A stretch of 64,000 bases of DNA, taken from NCBI GenBank assembly GCA_900753305.1, contig CAADYR010000116.1:1-64000 (forward strand), read 5' to 3'. The notes under the pieces were generated by a model, which searched no databases, was not told the origin of the DNA, and was given only the letters and a program-made list of their open reading frames with translations. Positions within the stretch are counted from its first letter, which is position 1. The number at the start of each line of letters is the position of its first letter. Source of the stretch: Lachnospiraceae bacterium (GTDB taxonomy: Bacteria; Bacillota; Clostridia; Lachnospirales; Lachnospiraceae). Of the stretch, positions 41,217 to 49,692 are shown in pieces. A program made the translations under genes and the position numbers.

Positions 41217-41635
41217 TGGAAAATAACAATGATTTTAAATATGTGATCCAGGATACCGGACATGTATATTTTGGAAAAGAACTTACGTATCAGGAAATAC
41301 TGGACAGGGATGATGTCCCTTTTAAATTTAAGGCTATTATCAGCGCTTACGTAACAAAGGATACGCCGTTGAATGTGAAATTTACGGACCATATTCTGAC
41401 GGTGGAAACAGATGCCTTTTCTTACCGTATTTATGAACAGTTAAAATTACAGGTGAGATTTTTCTATGGAGAAGATAGAAAAGGGTTTGGCGGTAAGCTG
41501 AAGAAAAAGTGGATCCACAAAGTCTGTTCCTTTGGTGAATTCCAAAAGGAATATGCACAGGCGGTCAGACAGCAGGAAGCGCAGATAGAGGATGTATCTA
41601 TATCCAAACTGGCACTGATGACGATCAGCATTTAA
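41216..41635 (+). CDS. Hypothetical partner of the sigma-like protein
   Basis: I do not recognise this 139-residue soluble protein. It starts MENNNDFKYVIQDTGHVYFG and has a mixed alpha/beta pattern with a basic stretch (GGKLKKKWIHKV, about 97-108) and a helical end. It has no Cys motifs and no signal peptide. Its ATG overlaps the stop of the sigma-like gene by one base, which points to coupled translation and perhaps a complex between the two products. The next gene begins 54 bases later. Confidence 0.7.
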   Translation: MENNNDFKYVIQDTGHVYFGKELTYQEILDRDDVPFKFKAIISAYVTKDTPLNVKFTDHILTVETDAFSYRIYEQLKLQVRFFYGEDRKGFGGKLKKKWIHKVCSFGEFQKEYAQAVRQQEAQIEDVSISKLALMTISI

Positions 41636-41689
41636 TTATGAATCTGTGCCTGAAAGGCTGCAGATTGCAGAAAGGTATGGTTATTAAAA

Positions 41690-44620
41690 ATGGCAAGAGT
41701 AGAGGATGTATCAGCATACGAGATTATTGAAAAAAGAGAGATAAAAGATATTCATTCCATGAGTTATCTTCTCAGACATAAGAAGACAGGAGCCAGAGTG
41801 GCTTTGCTGGAAAACGATGATGAGAATAAGGTATTTTATATTGGGTTCAGAACGCCGCCAACAGATTCAACAGGTGTTCCTCATATTATTGAGCATACTG
41901 TATTATGCGGCTCCAAAGAATTTCCGGTTAAAGATCCTTTTGTAGAATTGGTGAAGGGTTCTTTAAATACTTTTTTGAATGCAATGACTTATTCCGACAA
42001 GACAGTTTATCCGGTAGCAAGCTGTAATGACAAGGATTTTCAGAATCTTTGTCATGTATATATGGATGCAGTTTTTTATCCTAATATATATAACGAAGAG
42101 AAAATATTCCGTCAGGAAGGCTGGCATTATGAAATGGAAAGCCCGGAAGATGAATTGAAGATCAATGGTGTTGTATATAATGAAATGAAAGGTGCATTTT
42201 CATCACCGGATGACGTACACGACAGAGAAGTATTGAATTCTCTTTATCCGGATACGGCATATGGGGTAGAATCAGGGGGAGATCCCAAGGTAATCCCTGA
42301 ACTTACGTATGAAGAATTTTTGAATTTCCATCGCAGATATTATCATCCGTCAAACAGTTATATTTATTTATATGGAAATATGGATATGGCTGAGAAGCTG
42401 ATCTGGATGGATGAAGAATATCTGAGTAAATTTGACAGTTTACAGATCGACTCGGCAGTGCAGCTTCAGAAGCCTTTTACGAAACCGGTAACGATTCACA
42501 AGGATTATCCGGTTATGGAAGGAGAGGCATTAACTGATAATACTTATTTGTCCTATAATACAGTTGTCGGAACAAGTCTGGATAAGGAATTGTATTATGC
42601 AATGCAACTGATCGATTATGCATTGTGTTCTGCATCCGGGGCACCACTGAAACTGGCATTGATCCACAAGAATATAGGAACGGAAGTATACAGTGTATAT
42701 GAGAATGGTGTTTATCAGCCATATTTCTCGATTGTTGCAAAGAATGCAAATGATTCCCAGAAGGATGAGTTTGTTCATACAATAGAGGAAGAACTGACCA
42801 GAATTGTAAAGGAGGGCCTGGATAAGAAGGCGCTGCTGGCAGGATTGAACTATTATGAATTTAAATACAGAGAAGCTGACTTTGGTTCCTATCCCAAGGG
42901 ATTGATGTATGGACTTCAGATGTTCGATTCATGGTTGTATGATGATAAAATGGCATTTACCATGATAGAAGCAAATGATATATTCCATACACTTCGTGAA
43001 AAGATCAATACAAATTATTACGAAGAACTGATAGACCGCTATTTATTGCATAATGAGCATAAATCCATTTTAGTAGTATCGCCCAAAGAGGGACTGACAG
43101 CACAAAATGATAAGGCATTAGCAGATAAATTACAGGCTTATAAGGAGACACTCAGTAAAGAGCAGATTGATAAGATCGTAGAAGAAACACACGCACTTCA
43201 TGACTATCAGGATTCGGAGGATTCACCGGAAGCACTGGCTAAGATCCCGATGCTGACAAGAGAAGATATGAAGAAAGAAGCAGAGGGCTTCGTGAATGAA
43301 GAGAGAATGGTTGAAGATACGAAAGTATTGTTCCATAAATTGCAGACAAATGGAATCGGTTATGTGAAGCTGGTATTTGATGCTGCCAATATTCCGCAGG
43401 AACTGTTCGCTTATATTGGTATTTTAAAGAATGTATTAGGATATGTGGATACTCAGAAGTACAGTTATGGTGAACTGTATAATGAGATCAATATTCATAC
43501 GGGAGGCATTTCTTCTACAGTCAATACGTATACCAATGCAAAGAAGATGGACGAATACAAATTGACCTTTGAGGTTAAGACGAAGGCAATGTATGGAGAA
43601 TTGGCAGATACGTTTGCCTTATTACAGGAGATCATTACCTCTTCGAGACTGGATGATCAGGATAGAATCTATGAAATCATTGCGGAATTAAAGTCAAGGA
43701 TGCAGGGAAATATGACCGCAGCAGGACATTCACTGGCGGCTATTCGAGCGCTTTCTTATTTTAGTGAGACAGCAGCAATTATGGAATTGGTAAGCGGTAT
43801 GCCTTGCTACAGGCTTCTTGAGAAACTTGAATCAGAATATGATATGTATAAAGATGAGCTGGTGCAGAAACTGGGGAAACTGATTGAATATATTTTCAGA
43901 CCTGAGAATCTGATGATTGATTACACAGCAGAAGAAGAAGGATTTGAGCCTCTTTCAAAGTTGATTGCATCATTCAAAAACAGTCTTTATACAAAACCGG
44001 TTCAGAAAGAAAAGTTAAATCTGAGCCTATGCAGGAAAAATGAGGGATTTGCAACATCAGCCCAGATTCAATATGTTGCCAGAGCAGGCAGCTTCAGAAA
44101 TAATGGCTTCCAGTATCCTTATACGGGTGCATTGAGAGTGCTTAAGGTAATTATGGGATATGATTACCTGTGGACAAATGTTCGTGTAAAGGGCGGCTCT
44201 TATGGATGCATGTGCAATTTTGGTAAGAATGGTGAAAGCTATTTCGTATCCTATCGGGATCCTAACCTGAAAAAGACAGTGGATGTATATGAAAAAGCAG
44301 GAGATTATCTGAGAAGCTTTACAGCAGATGAGAGAACTATGACGAAATATATCATAGGAGCGATCAGCGACTGGGATGTTCCTATGACACCGGCAACAAA
44401 GGGAAGCAGGTCACTTGGGGCTTATCTCTCGAATCTTGAATTTGCTGATGTACAGAAAGAAAGAGATCAGTTGCTCTCCTGTACACAGGAGGATATCAGA
44501 GCGCTGGCTGATTACATGGATGCAGTGATGAAAGAACATGCTATCTGTGTTGTTGGAAATGGTCAGATGATAGAAGAAAATAAGGATATGTTTGGCGTGA
44601 TCGAGAACTTATTTCATTGA
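41690..44620 (+). CDS. M16C zinc metallopeptidase (presequence-protease/insulinase type)
   Basis: The 976-residue protein is a single-chain clamshell protease of the M16C family, like mitochondrial PreP and falcilysin. The inverted zinc motif HIIEH is at 65-69 (His65, Glu68, His69), with the third ligand Glu expected in the helix near NGVVYNEMKGAF (about 160-171). Four homologous domains are implied by the length; the C-terminal part includes VRVKGGSYGCMCNF, the substrate-binding Arg/Tyr element. These enzymes degrade peptides up to about 70 residues in the cytoplasm. GAAAGG precedes the start. It follows the sigma-like pair and precedes the DUF4349 lipoprotein in the same direction. Confidence 0.93.
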   Translation: MARVEDVSAYEIIEKREIKDIHSMSYLLRHKKTGARVALLENDDENKVFYIGFRTPPTDSTGVPHIIEHTVLCGSKEFPVKDPFVELVKGSLNTFLNAMTYSDKTVYPVASCNDKDFQNLCHVYMDAVFYPNIYNEEKIFRQEGWHYEMESPEDELKINGVVYNEMKGAFSSPDDVHDREVLNSLYPDTAYGVESGGDPKVIPELTYEEFLNFHRRYYHPSNSYIYLYGNMDMAEKLIWMDEEYLSKFDSLQIDSAVQLQKPFTKPVTIHKDYPVMEGEALTDNTYLSYNTVVGTSLDKELYYAMQLIDYALCSASGAPLKLALIHKNIGTEVYSVYENGVYQPYFSIVAKNANDSQKDEFVHTIEEELTRIVKEGLDKKALLAGLNYYEFKYREADFGSYPKGLMYGLQMFDSWLYDDKMAFTMIEANDIFHTLREKINTNYYEELIDRYLLHNEHKSILVVSPKEGLTAQNDKALADKLQAYKETLSKEQIDKIVEETHALHDYQDSEDSPEALAKIPMLTREDMKKEAEGFVNEERMVEDTKVLFHKLQTNGIGYVKLVFDAANIPQELFAYIGILKNVLGYVDTQKYSYGELYNEINIHTGGISSTVNTYTNAKKMDEYKLTFEVKTKAMYGELADTFALLQEIITSSRLDDQDRIYEIIAELKSRMQGNMTAAGHSLAAIRALSYFSETAAIMELVSGMPCYRLLEKLESEYDMYKDELVQKLGKLIEYIFRPENLMIDYTAEEEGFEPLSKLIASFKNSLYTKPVQKEKLNLSLCRKNEGFATSAQIQYVARAGSFRNNGFQYPYTGALRVLKVIMGYDYLWTNVRVKGGSYGCMCNFGKNGESYFVSYRDPNLKKTVDVYEKAGDYLRSFTADERTMTKYIIGAISDWDVPMTPATKGSRSLGAYLSNLEFADVQKERDQLLSCTQEDIRALADYMDAVMKEHAICVVGNGQMIEENKDMFGVIENLFH

Positions 44621-44643
44621 CAATATAAGAGGAGGGAATTTTA

Positions 44644-45654
44644 ATGAAAAGAGAGTGGAATGCAACAAAGTATAAACTTGCAGCGGCTGTAATGGCGGCC
44701 ACCATTGCAATGAGTGGCTGTGGTAGCGCTGTTGTTTCGCAGAGTGCTGCGGATACAATGGGAAGCTCTTATATGGCATCAAGTAATGATCTGTATTCAG
44801 AAAATGCTGTTGATAATACAGCATCTTCACAGGAAAAGTCAAGTGAGATTTCCGTGCAGACAGACCGAAAACTTATCAAGACTGTGAATATGACGGTAGA
44901 AACTGAGGAATATGATAGTCTGATTCAGACTTTGAACCAGAAAATAGCATCATTAGGTGGATATGCTGAATATTTCAGTACGCAGGGAACCGAAGGAGAT
45001 CGTTATAGCAGTATGACGATCCGGATTCCTAAAAATAATCTGGACACTTTCCTCGAAACACTTGAAGGCGTTTCGAATATTACATACCGACAGGAAAATA
45101 TAGAGGATGTCACTCTTGATTATGTGGATGTGGAAGGTCGCAAGAAGATGCTCGAGAAAGAGCAGCAGAGACTTCTGGAATTGATGGAAGAAGCTGATAA
45201 TCTGGAAGATATTCTTACGATAGAAAGCAGACTGACAGAAGTACAGTATGAATTGGAAAGCAAAGAATCTCAGCTTCGTACATATGATAACCAGATAGAT
45301 TATAGTACAGTGTATCTTGATATCAATGAAGTTGCCAGATATACTCCACAGGAGCAGAAGGGAACCTGGGCAAAGATCAGTACAGGATTTATGGAGAATC
45401 TGTATCAGGTAGGAAGAGGAATACGGAATTTCCTGATAGCAGTGATAATACATATTCCCAATATTATTGTGTTCCTTGCAGTGATTGGGATTCTGGCATT
45501 GATCGTCAGATTTATCATTCGACTGGAGCAGAAACACACTATCAGGAATCAAAACAGGAAAATACAGCAGAAAAATACAGAACAGGGGAATTACCAGAAT
45601 ACGCAGCAGGTAAACGTTCCACAACAGGAAAGGAAAGAAAATGGAGGAAAATAA
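44644..45654 (+). CDS. DUF4349 lipoprotein with C-terminal membrane anchor
   Basis: The 336-residue protein starts with a lipoprotein signal (lipobox AMSGC, Cys26). A Ser-rich linker leads to the DUF4349 domain (about 75-285): LIKTVNMTVETEEYDSLIQT, a central coiled coil (about 165-205) and STVYLDINEV. A membrane helix follows (about 260-290, IIVFLAVIGILALIVRFII), then a Gln/Asn-rich cytoplasmic tail. DUF4349 proteins are envelope proteins of unknown function, possibly with coiled-coil sensing roles. AGGAGGG precedes the ATG. Its 3' end overlaps era by 14 bases, so the two are one operon. Confidence 0.88.
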   Translation: MKREWNATKYKLAAAVMAATIAMSGCGSAVVSQSAADTMGSSYMASSNDLYSENAVDNTASSQEKSSEISVQTDRKLIKTVNMTVETEEYDSLIQTLNQKIASLGGYAEYFSTQGTEGDRYSSMTIRIPKNNLDTFLETLEGVSNITYRQENIEDVTLDYVDVEGRKKMLEKEQQRLLELMEEADNLEDILTIESRLTEVQYELESKESQLRTYDNQIDYSTVYLDINEVARYTPQEQKGTWAKISTGFMENLYQVGRGIRNFLIAVIIHIPNIIVFLAVIGILALIVRFIIRLEQKHTIRNQNRKIQQKNTEQGNYQNTQQVNVPQQERKENGGK

Positions 45655-46549
45655 ACAGTATAAATCAGGATTCGCAGCTTTGATAGGCAGACCTAATGTA
45701 GGTAAGTCAACACTGATGAATTGCCTGATCGGGCAAAAAATAGCAATTACATCCAGAAAACCACAGACTACAAGAAATAAAATACAGACCGTATACACTT
45801 CAGATGAAGGCCAGATCGTATTTGTGGATACGCCTGGTATTCATAAGGCAAAGAACAAACTGGGCGACTATATGGTCAGCGTGGCAGAGCACAGTTTAAA
45901 AGAAGTAGATGTGGTGTTGTGGCTGGTAGAACCAACTGATTATATCGGTGCAGGAGAACAGCATATTGTAGAGCAATTGAGCAAATTGAAAGTTCCTGTT
46001 ATTCTGGTTATTAATAAGATAGACACGGTAAAAAGAGAGCAGTTGCTTGTTTATATTGATGCGTATCGTAAATTGATGGATTTTGCAGAAATTGTTCCTG
46101 TTTCCGCTCTGAAAGATGATAATACGGATACTTTGATTCAACTGATCTTCAAATATCTTCCATACGGTCCTGCCTTTTATGATGAAGATACGATTACAGA
46201 TCAGCCTATGAGACAGATCGTAGCAGAACTGATCCGTGAGAAAGTTCTTCGCAGCATTGACGAAGAAATACCTCATGGTGTTGCAGTTACCATAGAATCC
46301 ATGAAATTCAGCAAAAAGATTGTAGATATTGATGCAACTATCATTTGCGAAAAAGATTCCCACAAAGGCATCATTATTGGAAAAGGTGGTTCCATGCTCA
46401 AAAAAATAGGCTCACTGGCAAGACCGGAAATAGAAGATCTGCTTGAACAGCATGTAAATCTGCAGCTTTGGGTAAAGGTAAAAAAGGATTGGCGGGACAG
46501 TGACTATCTGATCAAGAATTTTGGATATGACCCTAAAGATACCGAATAG
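45641..46549 (+). CDS. era: Ribosome-assembly GTPase Era
   Basis: Era binds 16S rRNA and helps mature the 30S subunit. The 302-residue protein has G1 GRPNVGKST (about 13-21), the switch region ITSRKPQTTRNKIQ, G3 DTPGI, G4 NKID and a C-terminal KH domain with GIIIGKGGSMLKKIG (about 244-258). Length matches the family. The ATG lies inside the end of the preceding gene with AAGGAAAG upstream. It begins the classical era-recO neighbourhood. Confidence 0.97.
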   Translation: MEENKQYKSGFAALIGRPNVGKSTLMNCLIGQKIAITSRKPQTTRNKIQTVYTSDEGQIVFVDTPGIHKAKNKLGDYMVSVAEHSLKEVDVVLWLVEPTDYIGAGEQHIVEQLSKLKVPVILVINKIDTVKREQLLVYIDAYRKLMDFAEIVPVSALKDDNTDTLIQLIFKYLPYGPAFYDEDTITDQPMRQIVAELIREKVLRSIDEEIPHGVAVTIESMKFSKKIVDIDATIICEKDSHKGIIIGKGGSMLKKIGSLARPEIEDLLEQHVNLQLWVKVKKDWRDSDYLIKNFGYDPKDTE

Positions 46550-46617
46550 AATTCCTTAATTAAGTAAATCCTAACCGTATGGAAACTGACGAAGAGAATA
46601 CGGGAGGTAACGGATGA

Positions 46618-46794
46618 ATGTACGAAAATGGATGGAACCGTTTTGTCAAGACAGGACAAGTATTGGATTATTTGTCATATAAAGGGTATCCTACCACGAA
46701 AAATAAGACAGGAAATACAGGTGAACGGGGAGATGCAGGATTATATCATGGTGACGGGAATCGTCATCAAAGCGGAACCAATCGGAGAATATGA
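46618..46794 (+). CDS. YqzL-like small protein between era and recO
   Basis: A 58-residue reading frame starts MYENGWNRFVKTGQVLDYLS. The pattern Trp-x-x-Phe-x-x-Thr-Gly ... Tyr-Leu-x-Tyr-Lys matches YqzL of Bacillus subtilis, a small protein encoded at the same place between era and recO. GGGAGG lies ten bases upstream of the ATG. The C-terminal 30 residues are Gly/Lys/Asn-rich and run 62 bases into recO in another frame, so the conserved part ends before the overlap. Function is unknown. A competing ATG at 46614 in another frame gives only a 22-residue peptide. Confidence 0.65.
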   Translation: MYENGWNRFVKTGQVLDYLSYKGYPTTKNKTGNTGERGDAGLYHGDGNRHQSGTNRRI

Positions 46795-47383
46795 CAGAAG
46801 AGTTGTTCTGCTGACAAAGGAAAAGGGAAAGATTTCGGCATTTGCCAGAGCCGCCAGAAAAGCGGGAAACAGGTTGATGGCACCAAGTAATCCCTTTTCC
46901 TTTGGACAGTTCCGATTATATGCCGGAAGAAATTCTTACACAATGGCAGAGGCAGATATATCCAATTATTTTGAAGAGCTCAGGCAGGATTTTATCGGAG
47001 CGTATTATGGAATGTATTTCCTGGAAATCTGTGATTATTATGCCCGTGAGAACAATGATGAACTGGAAATGTTAAAGCTGCTGTATCAGTCACTGAGGGC
47101 ACTGACCAACCATTCCATTCCACATAAACTGACCAGATGCATTTTTGAACTGAAGGCAATTATGGTCAATGGGGAATTTGACGGACGTGGAATTGGTGAC
47201 ATTTTAAATGAATCCACACAGTATACCATAGATTACATAATGAAAACGCCAAGTGAAAAACTTTATAGATTTCTTGTAAGTGAGGAAGTTTTAAAGGAAC
47301 TTGTACATTTTTGCAGACAATTATGCAGACTGACTTTTGACAGGGATTTTAAAAGTCTTGAAATACTTGAAAATCTTGAATAA
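46733..47383 (+). CDS. recO: DNA repair protein RecO
   Basis: RecO helps load RecA on gapped DNA in the RecFOR pathway. The 216-residue product has the N-terminal OB fold (VTGIVIKAEPIGEYDRRVVL, KGKISAFARAARK) and a helical C-terminal domain with the family segment FYLEICDYYAR-like sequence FLEICDYYARENN. It lacks the zinc-binding Cys set of some RecO proteins, keeping only two or three scattered Cys. I chose the ATG at 46733 (MQDYIMVTG), which has GGGGAG directly before it; longer versions from 46628 would run through the yqzL-like gene in a frame with no RecO-like residues. A promoter for the next gene lies in its last codons. Confidence 0.9.
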   Translation: MQDYIMVTGIVIKAEPIGEYDRRVVLLTKEKGKISAFARAARKAGNRLMAPSNPFSFGQFRLYAGRNSYTMAEADISNYFEELRQDFIGAYYGMYFLEICDYYARENNDELEMLKLLYQSLRALTNHSIPHKLTRCIFELKAIMVNGEFDGRGIGDILNESTQYTIDYIMKTPSEKLYRFLVSEEVLKELVHFCRQLCRLTFDRDFKSLEILENLE

Positions 47384-47395
47384 GTTCGCTATAAT
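47367..47395 (+). promoter_or_regulatory. Sigma-A promoter at the recO end
   Basis: TTGAAA (47367-47372), 17 bases, perfect TATAAT (47390-47395), 40 bases before the lipoprotein gene. Confidence 0.75.
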
Positions 47396-47435
47396 AGGAC
47401 GCAGAATCTAATAGAAGGTTCATGTGGAGGAAATT

Positions 47436-48050
47436 ATGAAAAAATTAAAGGCAGCGGGAATTCTGGCAGTTCTGATGGTATGGCTGACAGCATGCGGCTC
47501 TGGGGCAGATGCAGAGCAGGAAACTGTGAATTCTCTGACACTCGATAAAGATGGCAGCGTGGAGAATATGATCATAGAAGGTTTTGATAAGGATTACTAT
47601 GATCTGGATGGATTAAATACCATGATAAAGGATTCGATAGAGCAATATTGCAGACAGAACCCCTCAGCAGATATCACATTAAAGGGAAGTGAAGTGTCAG
47701 ATGGACAGGTACGGGTCAGTATGAAATATGACAGTGCGGCTTCCTACATGGGATATAATAATAAGACGCTGTTCGTAGGAACAATACAGGAAGCATATTC
47801 TGAAGGATATGATCTGAACATTTCATTGACTGATGTAAAAGACAGCTCAAACACGGTTGGAAAACAGGAACTCCTTGAAATGGGGGAAAAACATATTGTA
47901 ATCATACAATTGCCGTCTACTATGACGGATGGAATGAGACTTCAGTGCTTTGGTGAAATATTATATATAAGCGATGGAGTGAATCCCGTTTCCAAAAAAA
48001 CAGCAGATATAGAACAATCGCAGGGTGTAAGCGTTGTTGTATTCAAATAA
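47436..48050 (+). CDS. Putative lipoprotein
   Basis: The 204-residue product has a lipoprotein signal (MKKLKAAGILAVLMVWLTAC, lipid-modified Cys20). The mature part is acidic and alternates strands and helices; MIKDSIEQYCRQNPSADITL and a C-terminal QSQGVSVVVFK can be seen, but I recognise no named family. It is probably anchored on the outer face of the membrane. The ATG at 47436 has GGAGGAAA upstream; the GTG at 47424 overlaps that site. It has its own promoter and is 25 bases from glyS, so it may be transcribed with it. Confidence 0.8.
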   Translation: MKKLKAAGILAVLMVWLTACGSGADAEQETVNSLTLDKDGSVENMIIEGFDKDYYDLDGLNTMIKDSIEQYCRQNPSADITLKGSEVSDGQVRVSMKYDSAASYMGYNNKTLFVGTIQEAYSEGYDLNISLTDVKDSSNTVGKQELLEMGEKHIVIIQLPSTMTDGMRLQCFGEILYISDGVNPVSKKTADIEQSQGVSVVVFK

Positions 48051-48075
48051 ATAACAGTAAGGTGAGGAAAGAATA

Positions 48076-49464
48076 ATGGAAAAGACAATGGACAAAATTG
48101 TTGCTTTGGCAAAGGCAAGAGGATTTGTATATCCTGGTTCAGAAATTTATGGTGGACTTGCGAATACATGGGATTATGGTAATCTTGGCGTGGAACTGAA
48201 GAACAATGTGAAAAGAGCTTGGTGGCAGAAATTCATCATGGAGAACCCTTATAATGTAGGCGTTGACTGCGCGATCCTGATGAACCCTCAGACATGGGTG
48301 GCATCCGGACACTTGGGTGGATTCTCTGATCCTTTGATGGATTGTAAGGAGTGTCATGAGCGTTTCCGCGCGGATAAGCTGATCGAGGATTTCTGCGAGG
48401 AGAAGGGTATTGCCTTAACAGAATCCGTAGATGCATGGAGTCAGGAAAAGATGATGCAGTTCATTGAAGAAAATAAGATTCCCTGCCCTACCTGTGGAAA
48501 ACATAATTTTACAGAAATCCGTCAGTTTAACCTGATGTTCAAGACATTTCAGGGCGTTACAGAGGATGCCAAGAATACGGTATACTTAAGACCTGAGACA
48601 GCACAGGGTATTTTTGTTAACTTTAAGAATGTACAGAGAACTTCCAGAAAGAAGATTCCTTTTGGTATAGGTCAGATTGGTAAATCTTTCAGAAATGAGA
48701 TTACACCTGGTAATTTCACGTTCCGAACAAGAGAATTTGAACAGATGGAGCTTGAATTTTTCTGCGAACCTGGTACTGATCTGGAATGGTTCCAGTACTG
48801 GAGAGCATTCTGCCGTGACTGGCTCTTAAGTCTGGGTATCAAAGAAGATGAAATGCGTCTGCGTGATCATTCACCTGAAGAACTTTGCTTCTATTCTAAG
48901 GGAACAACGGATATCGAATTCTTATTCCCGTTTGGCTGGGGCGAGTTATGGGGTATTGCTGACAGAACTGATTATGACCTGACACAGCATCAGAATACAT
49001 CAGGTCAGGATATGTCTTACTTTGATGATGAGAAGAAAGAAAAGTATGTACCATATGTTATCGAACCTTCACTGGGCGCAGACCGTGTCGTACTCGCTTT
49101 CCTGTGTGCTGCTTATGATGAGGAAGAAATCGGAGAGGGTGATGTAAGAACTGTAATGCATTTCCATCCTGCTATCGCACCTGTTAAGATTGGTATTCTT
49201 CCATTGAGCAAAAAATTAAATGAAGGCGCCGAGAAGATATACGCACAGCTTTCAAAAAAATACAACTGTGAATTTGATGACAGAGGAAATATCGGTAAGA
49301 GATATCGTCGTCAGGATGAGATTGGTACACCATTCTGTATTACTTATGATTTTGATTCTGAAGAAGATCATGCTGTAACGATTCGTTTCCGCGATTCAAT
49401 GGAACAGGTAAGAGTTCCTATTGATGAACTGGATGCATATTTTGCAGATAAATTTACATTTTAA
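48076..49464 (+). CDS. glyS: Glycyl-tRNA synthetase, dimeric type
   Basis: This class II enzyme charges tRNA-Gly. The 462-residue protein is the single-chain alpha2 type rather than the bacterial alpha2-beta2 type. Visible elements: AKARGFVYPGSEIYGGLANT at the start, two Cys pairs (CKEC and CPTC) in the insertion, LRPETAQGIFVNF, motif 2 FRNEITPGNFTFRTREFEQM and the C-terminal anticodon-binding domain (about 370-462) with KLNEGAEKIY and GNIGKRYRRQDEIGTP. GAGGAAAG precedes the ATG. No T-box is present between the lipoprotein gene and glyS. A strong terminator follows at 49478-49512. Confidence 0.96.
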   Translation: MEKTMDKIVALAKARGFVYPGSEIYGGLANTWDYGNLGVELKNNVKRAWWQKFIMENPYNVGVDCAILMNPQTWVASGHLGGFSDPLMDCKECHERFRADKLIEDFCEEKGIALTESVDAWSQEKMMQFIEENKIPCPTCGKHNFTEIRQFNLMFKTFQGVTEDAKNTVYLRPETAQGIFVNFKNVQRTSRKKIPFGIGQIGKSFRNEITPGNFTFRTREFEQMELEFFCEPGTDLEWFQYWRAFCRDWLLSLGIKEDEMRLRDHSPEELCFYSKGTTDIEFLFPFGWGELWGIADRTDYDLTQHQNTSGQDMSYFDDEKKEKYVPYVIEPSLGADRVVLAFLCAAYDEEEIGEGDVRTVMHFHPAIAPVKIGILPLSKKLNEGAEKIYAQLSKKYNCEFDDRGNIGKRYRRQDEIGTPFCITYDFDSEEDHAVTIRFRDSMEQVRVPIDELDAYFADKFTF

Positions 49465-49477
49465 TGAAAGATATACG

Positions 49478-49512
49478 GACCAGCTTATATTGATATGTAA
49501 GCTGGTCTTTTT
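49478..49512 (+). terminator. Terminator after glyS
   Basis: GACCAGCTTA and TAAGCTGGTC pair perfectly and are followed by TTTTT. Confidence 0.9.
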
Positions 49513-49692
49513 ATTTAATAAAAAGCGGAACTTAAGTACTATTTTATTATTTCAACTACATATGTTGACTGATAATGAATATATAATATAAAAAGATTTT
49601 GTATACATAGATAAAATATATTCAAAAGCTGAAAACTATGATAAAATATAATAAACTTTTACAAAAAAATAAGAATTACAGGAGTCAAAGTA

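Noticed and set aside
46628..46732. N-terminal extension of RecO
   Set aside because: The extra 35 residues do not resemble RecO, and the DNA codes in another frame for a YqzL-like protein with a strong ribosome binding site.
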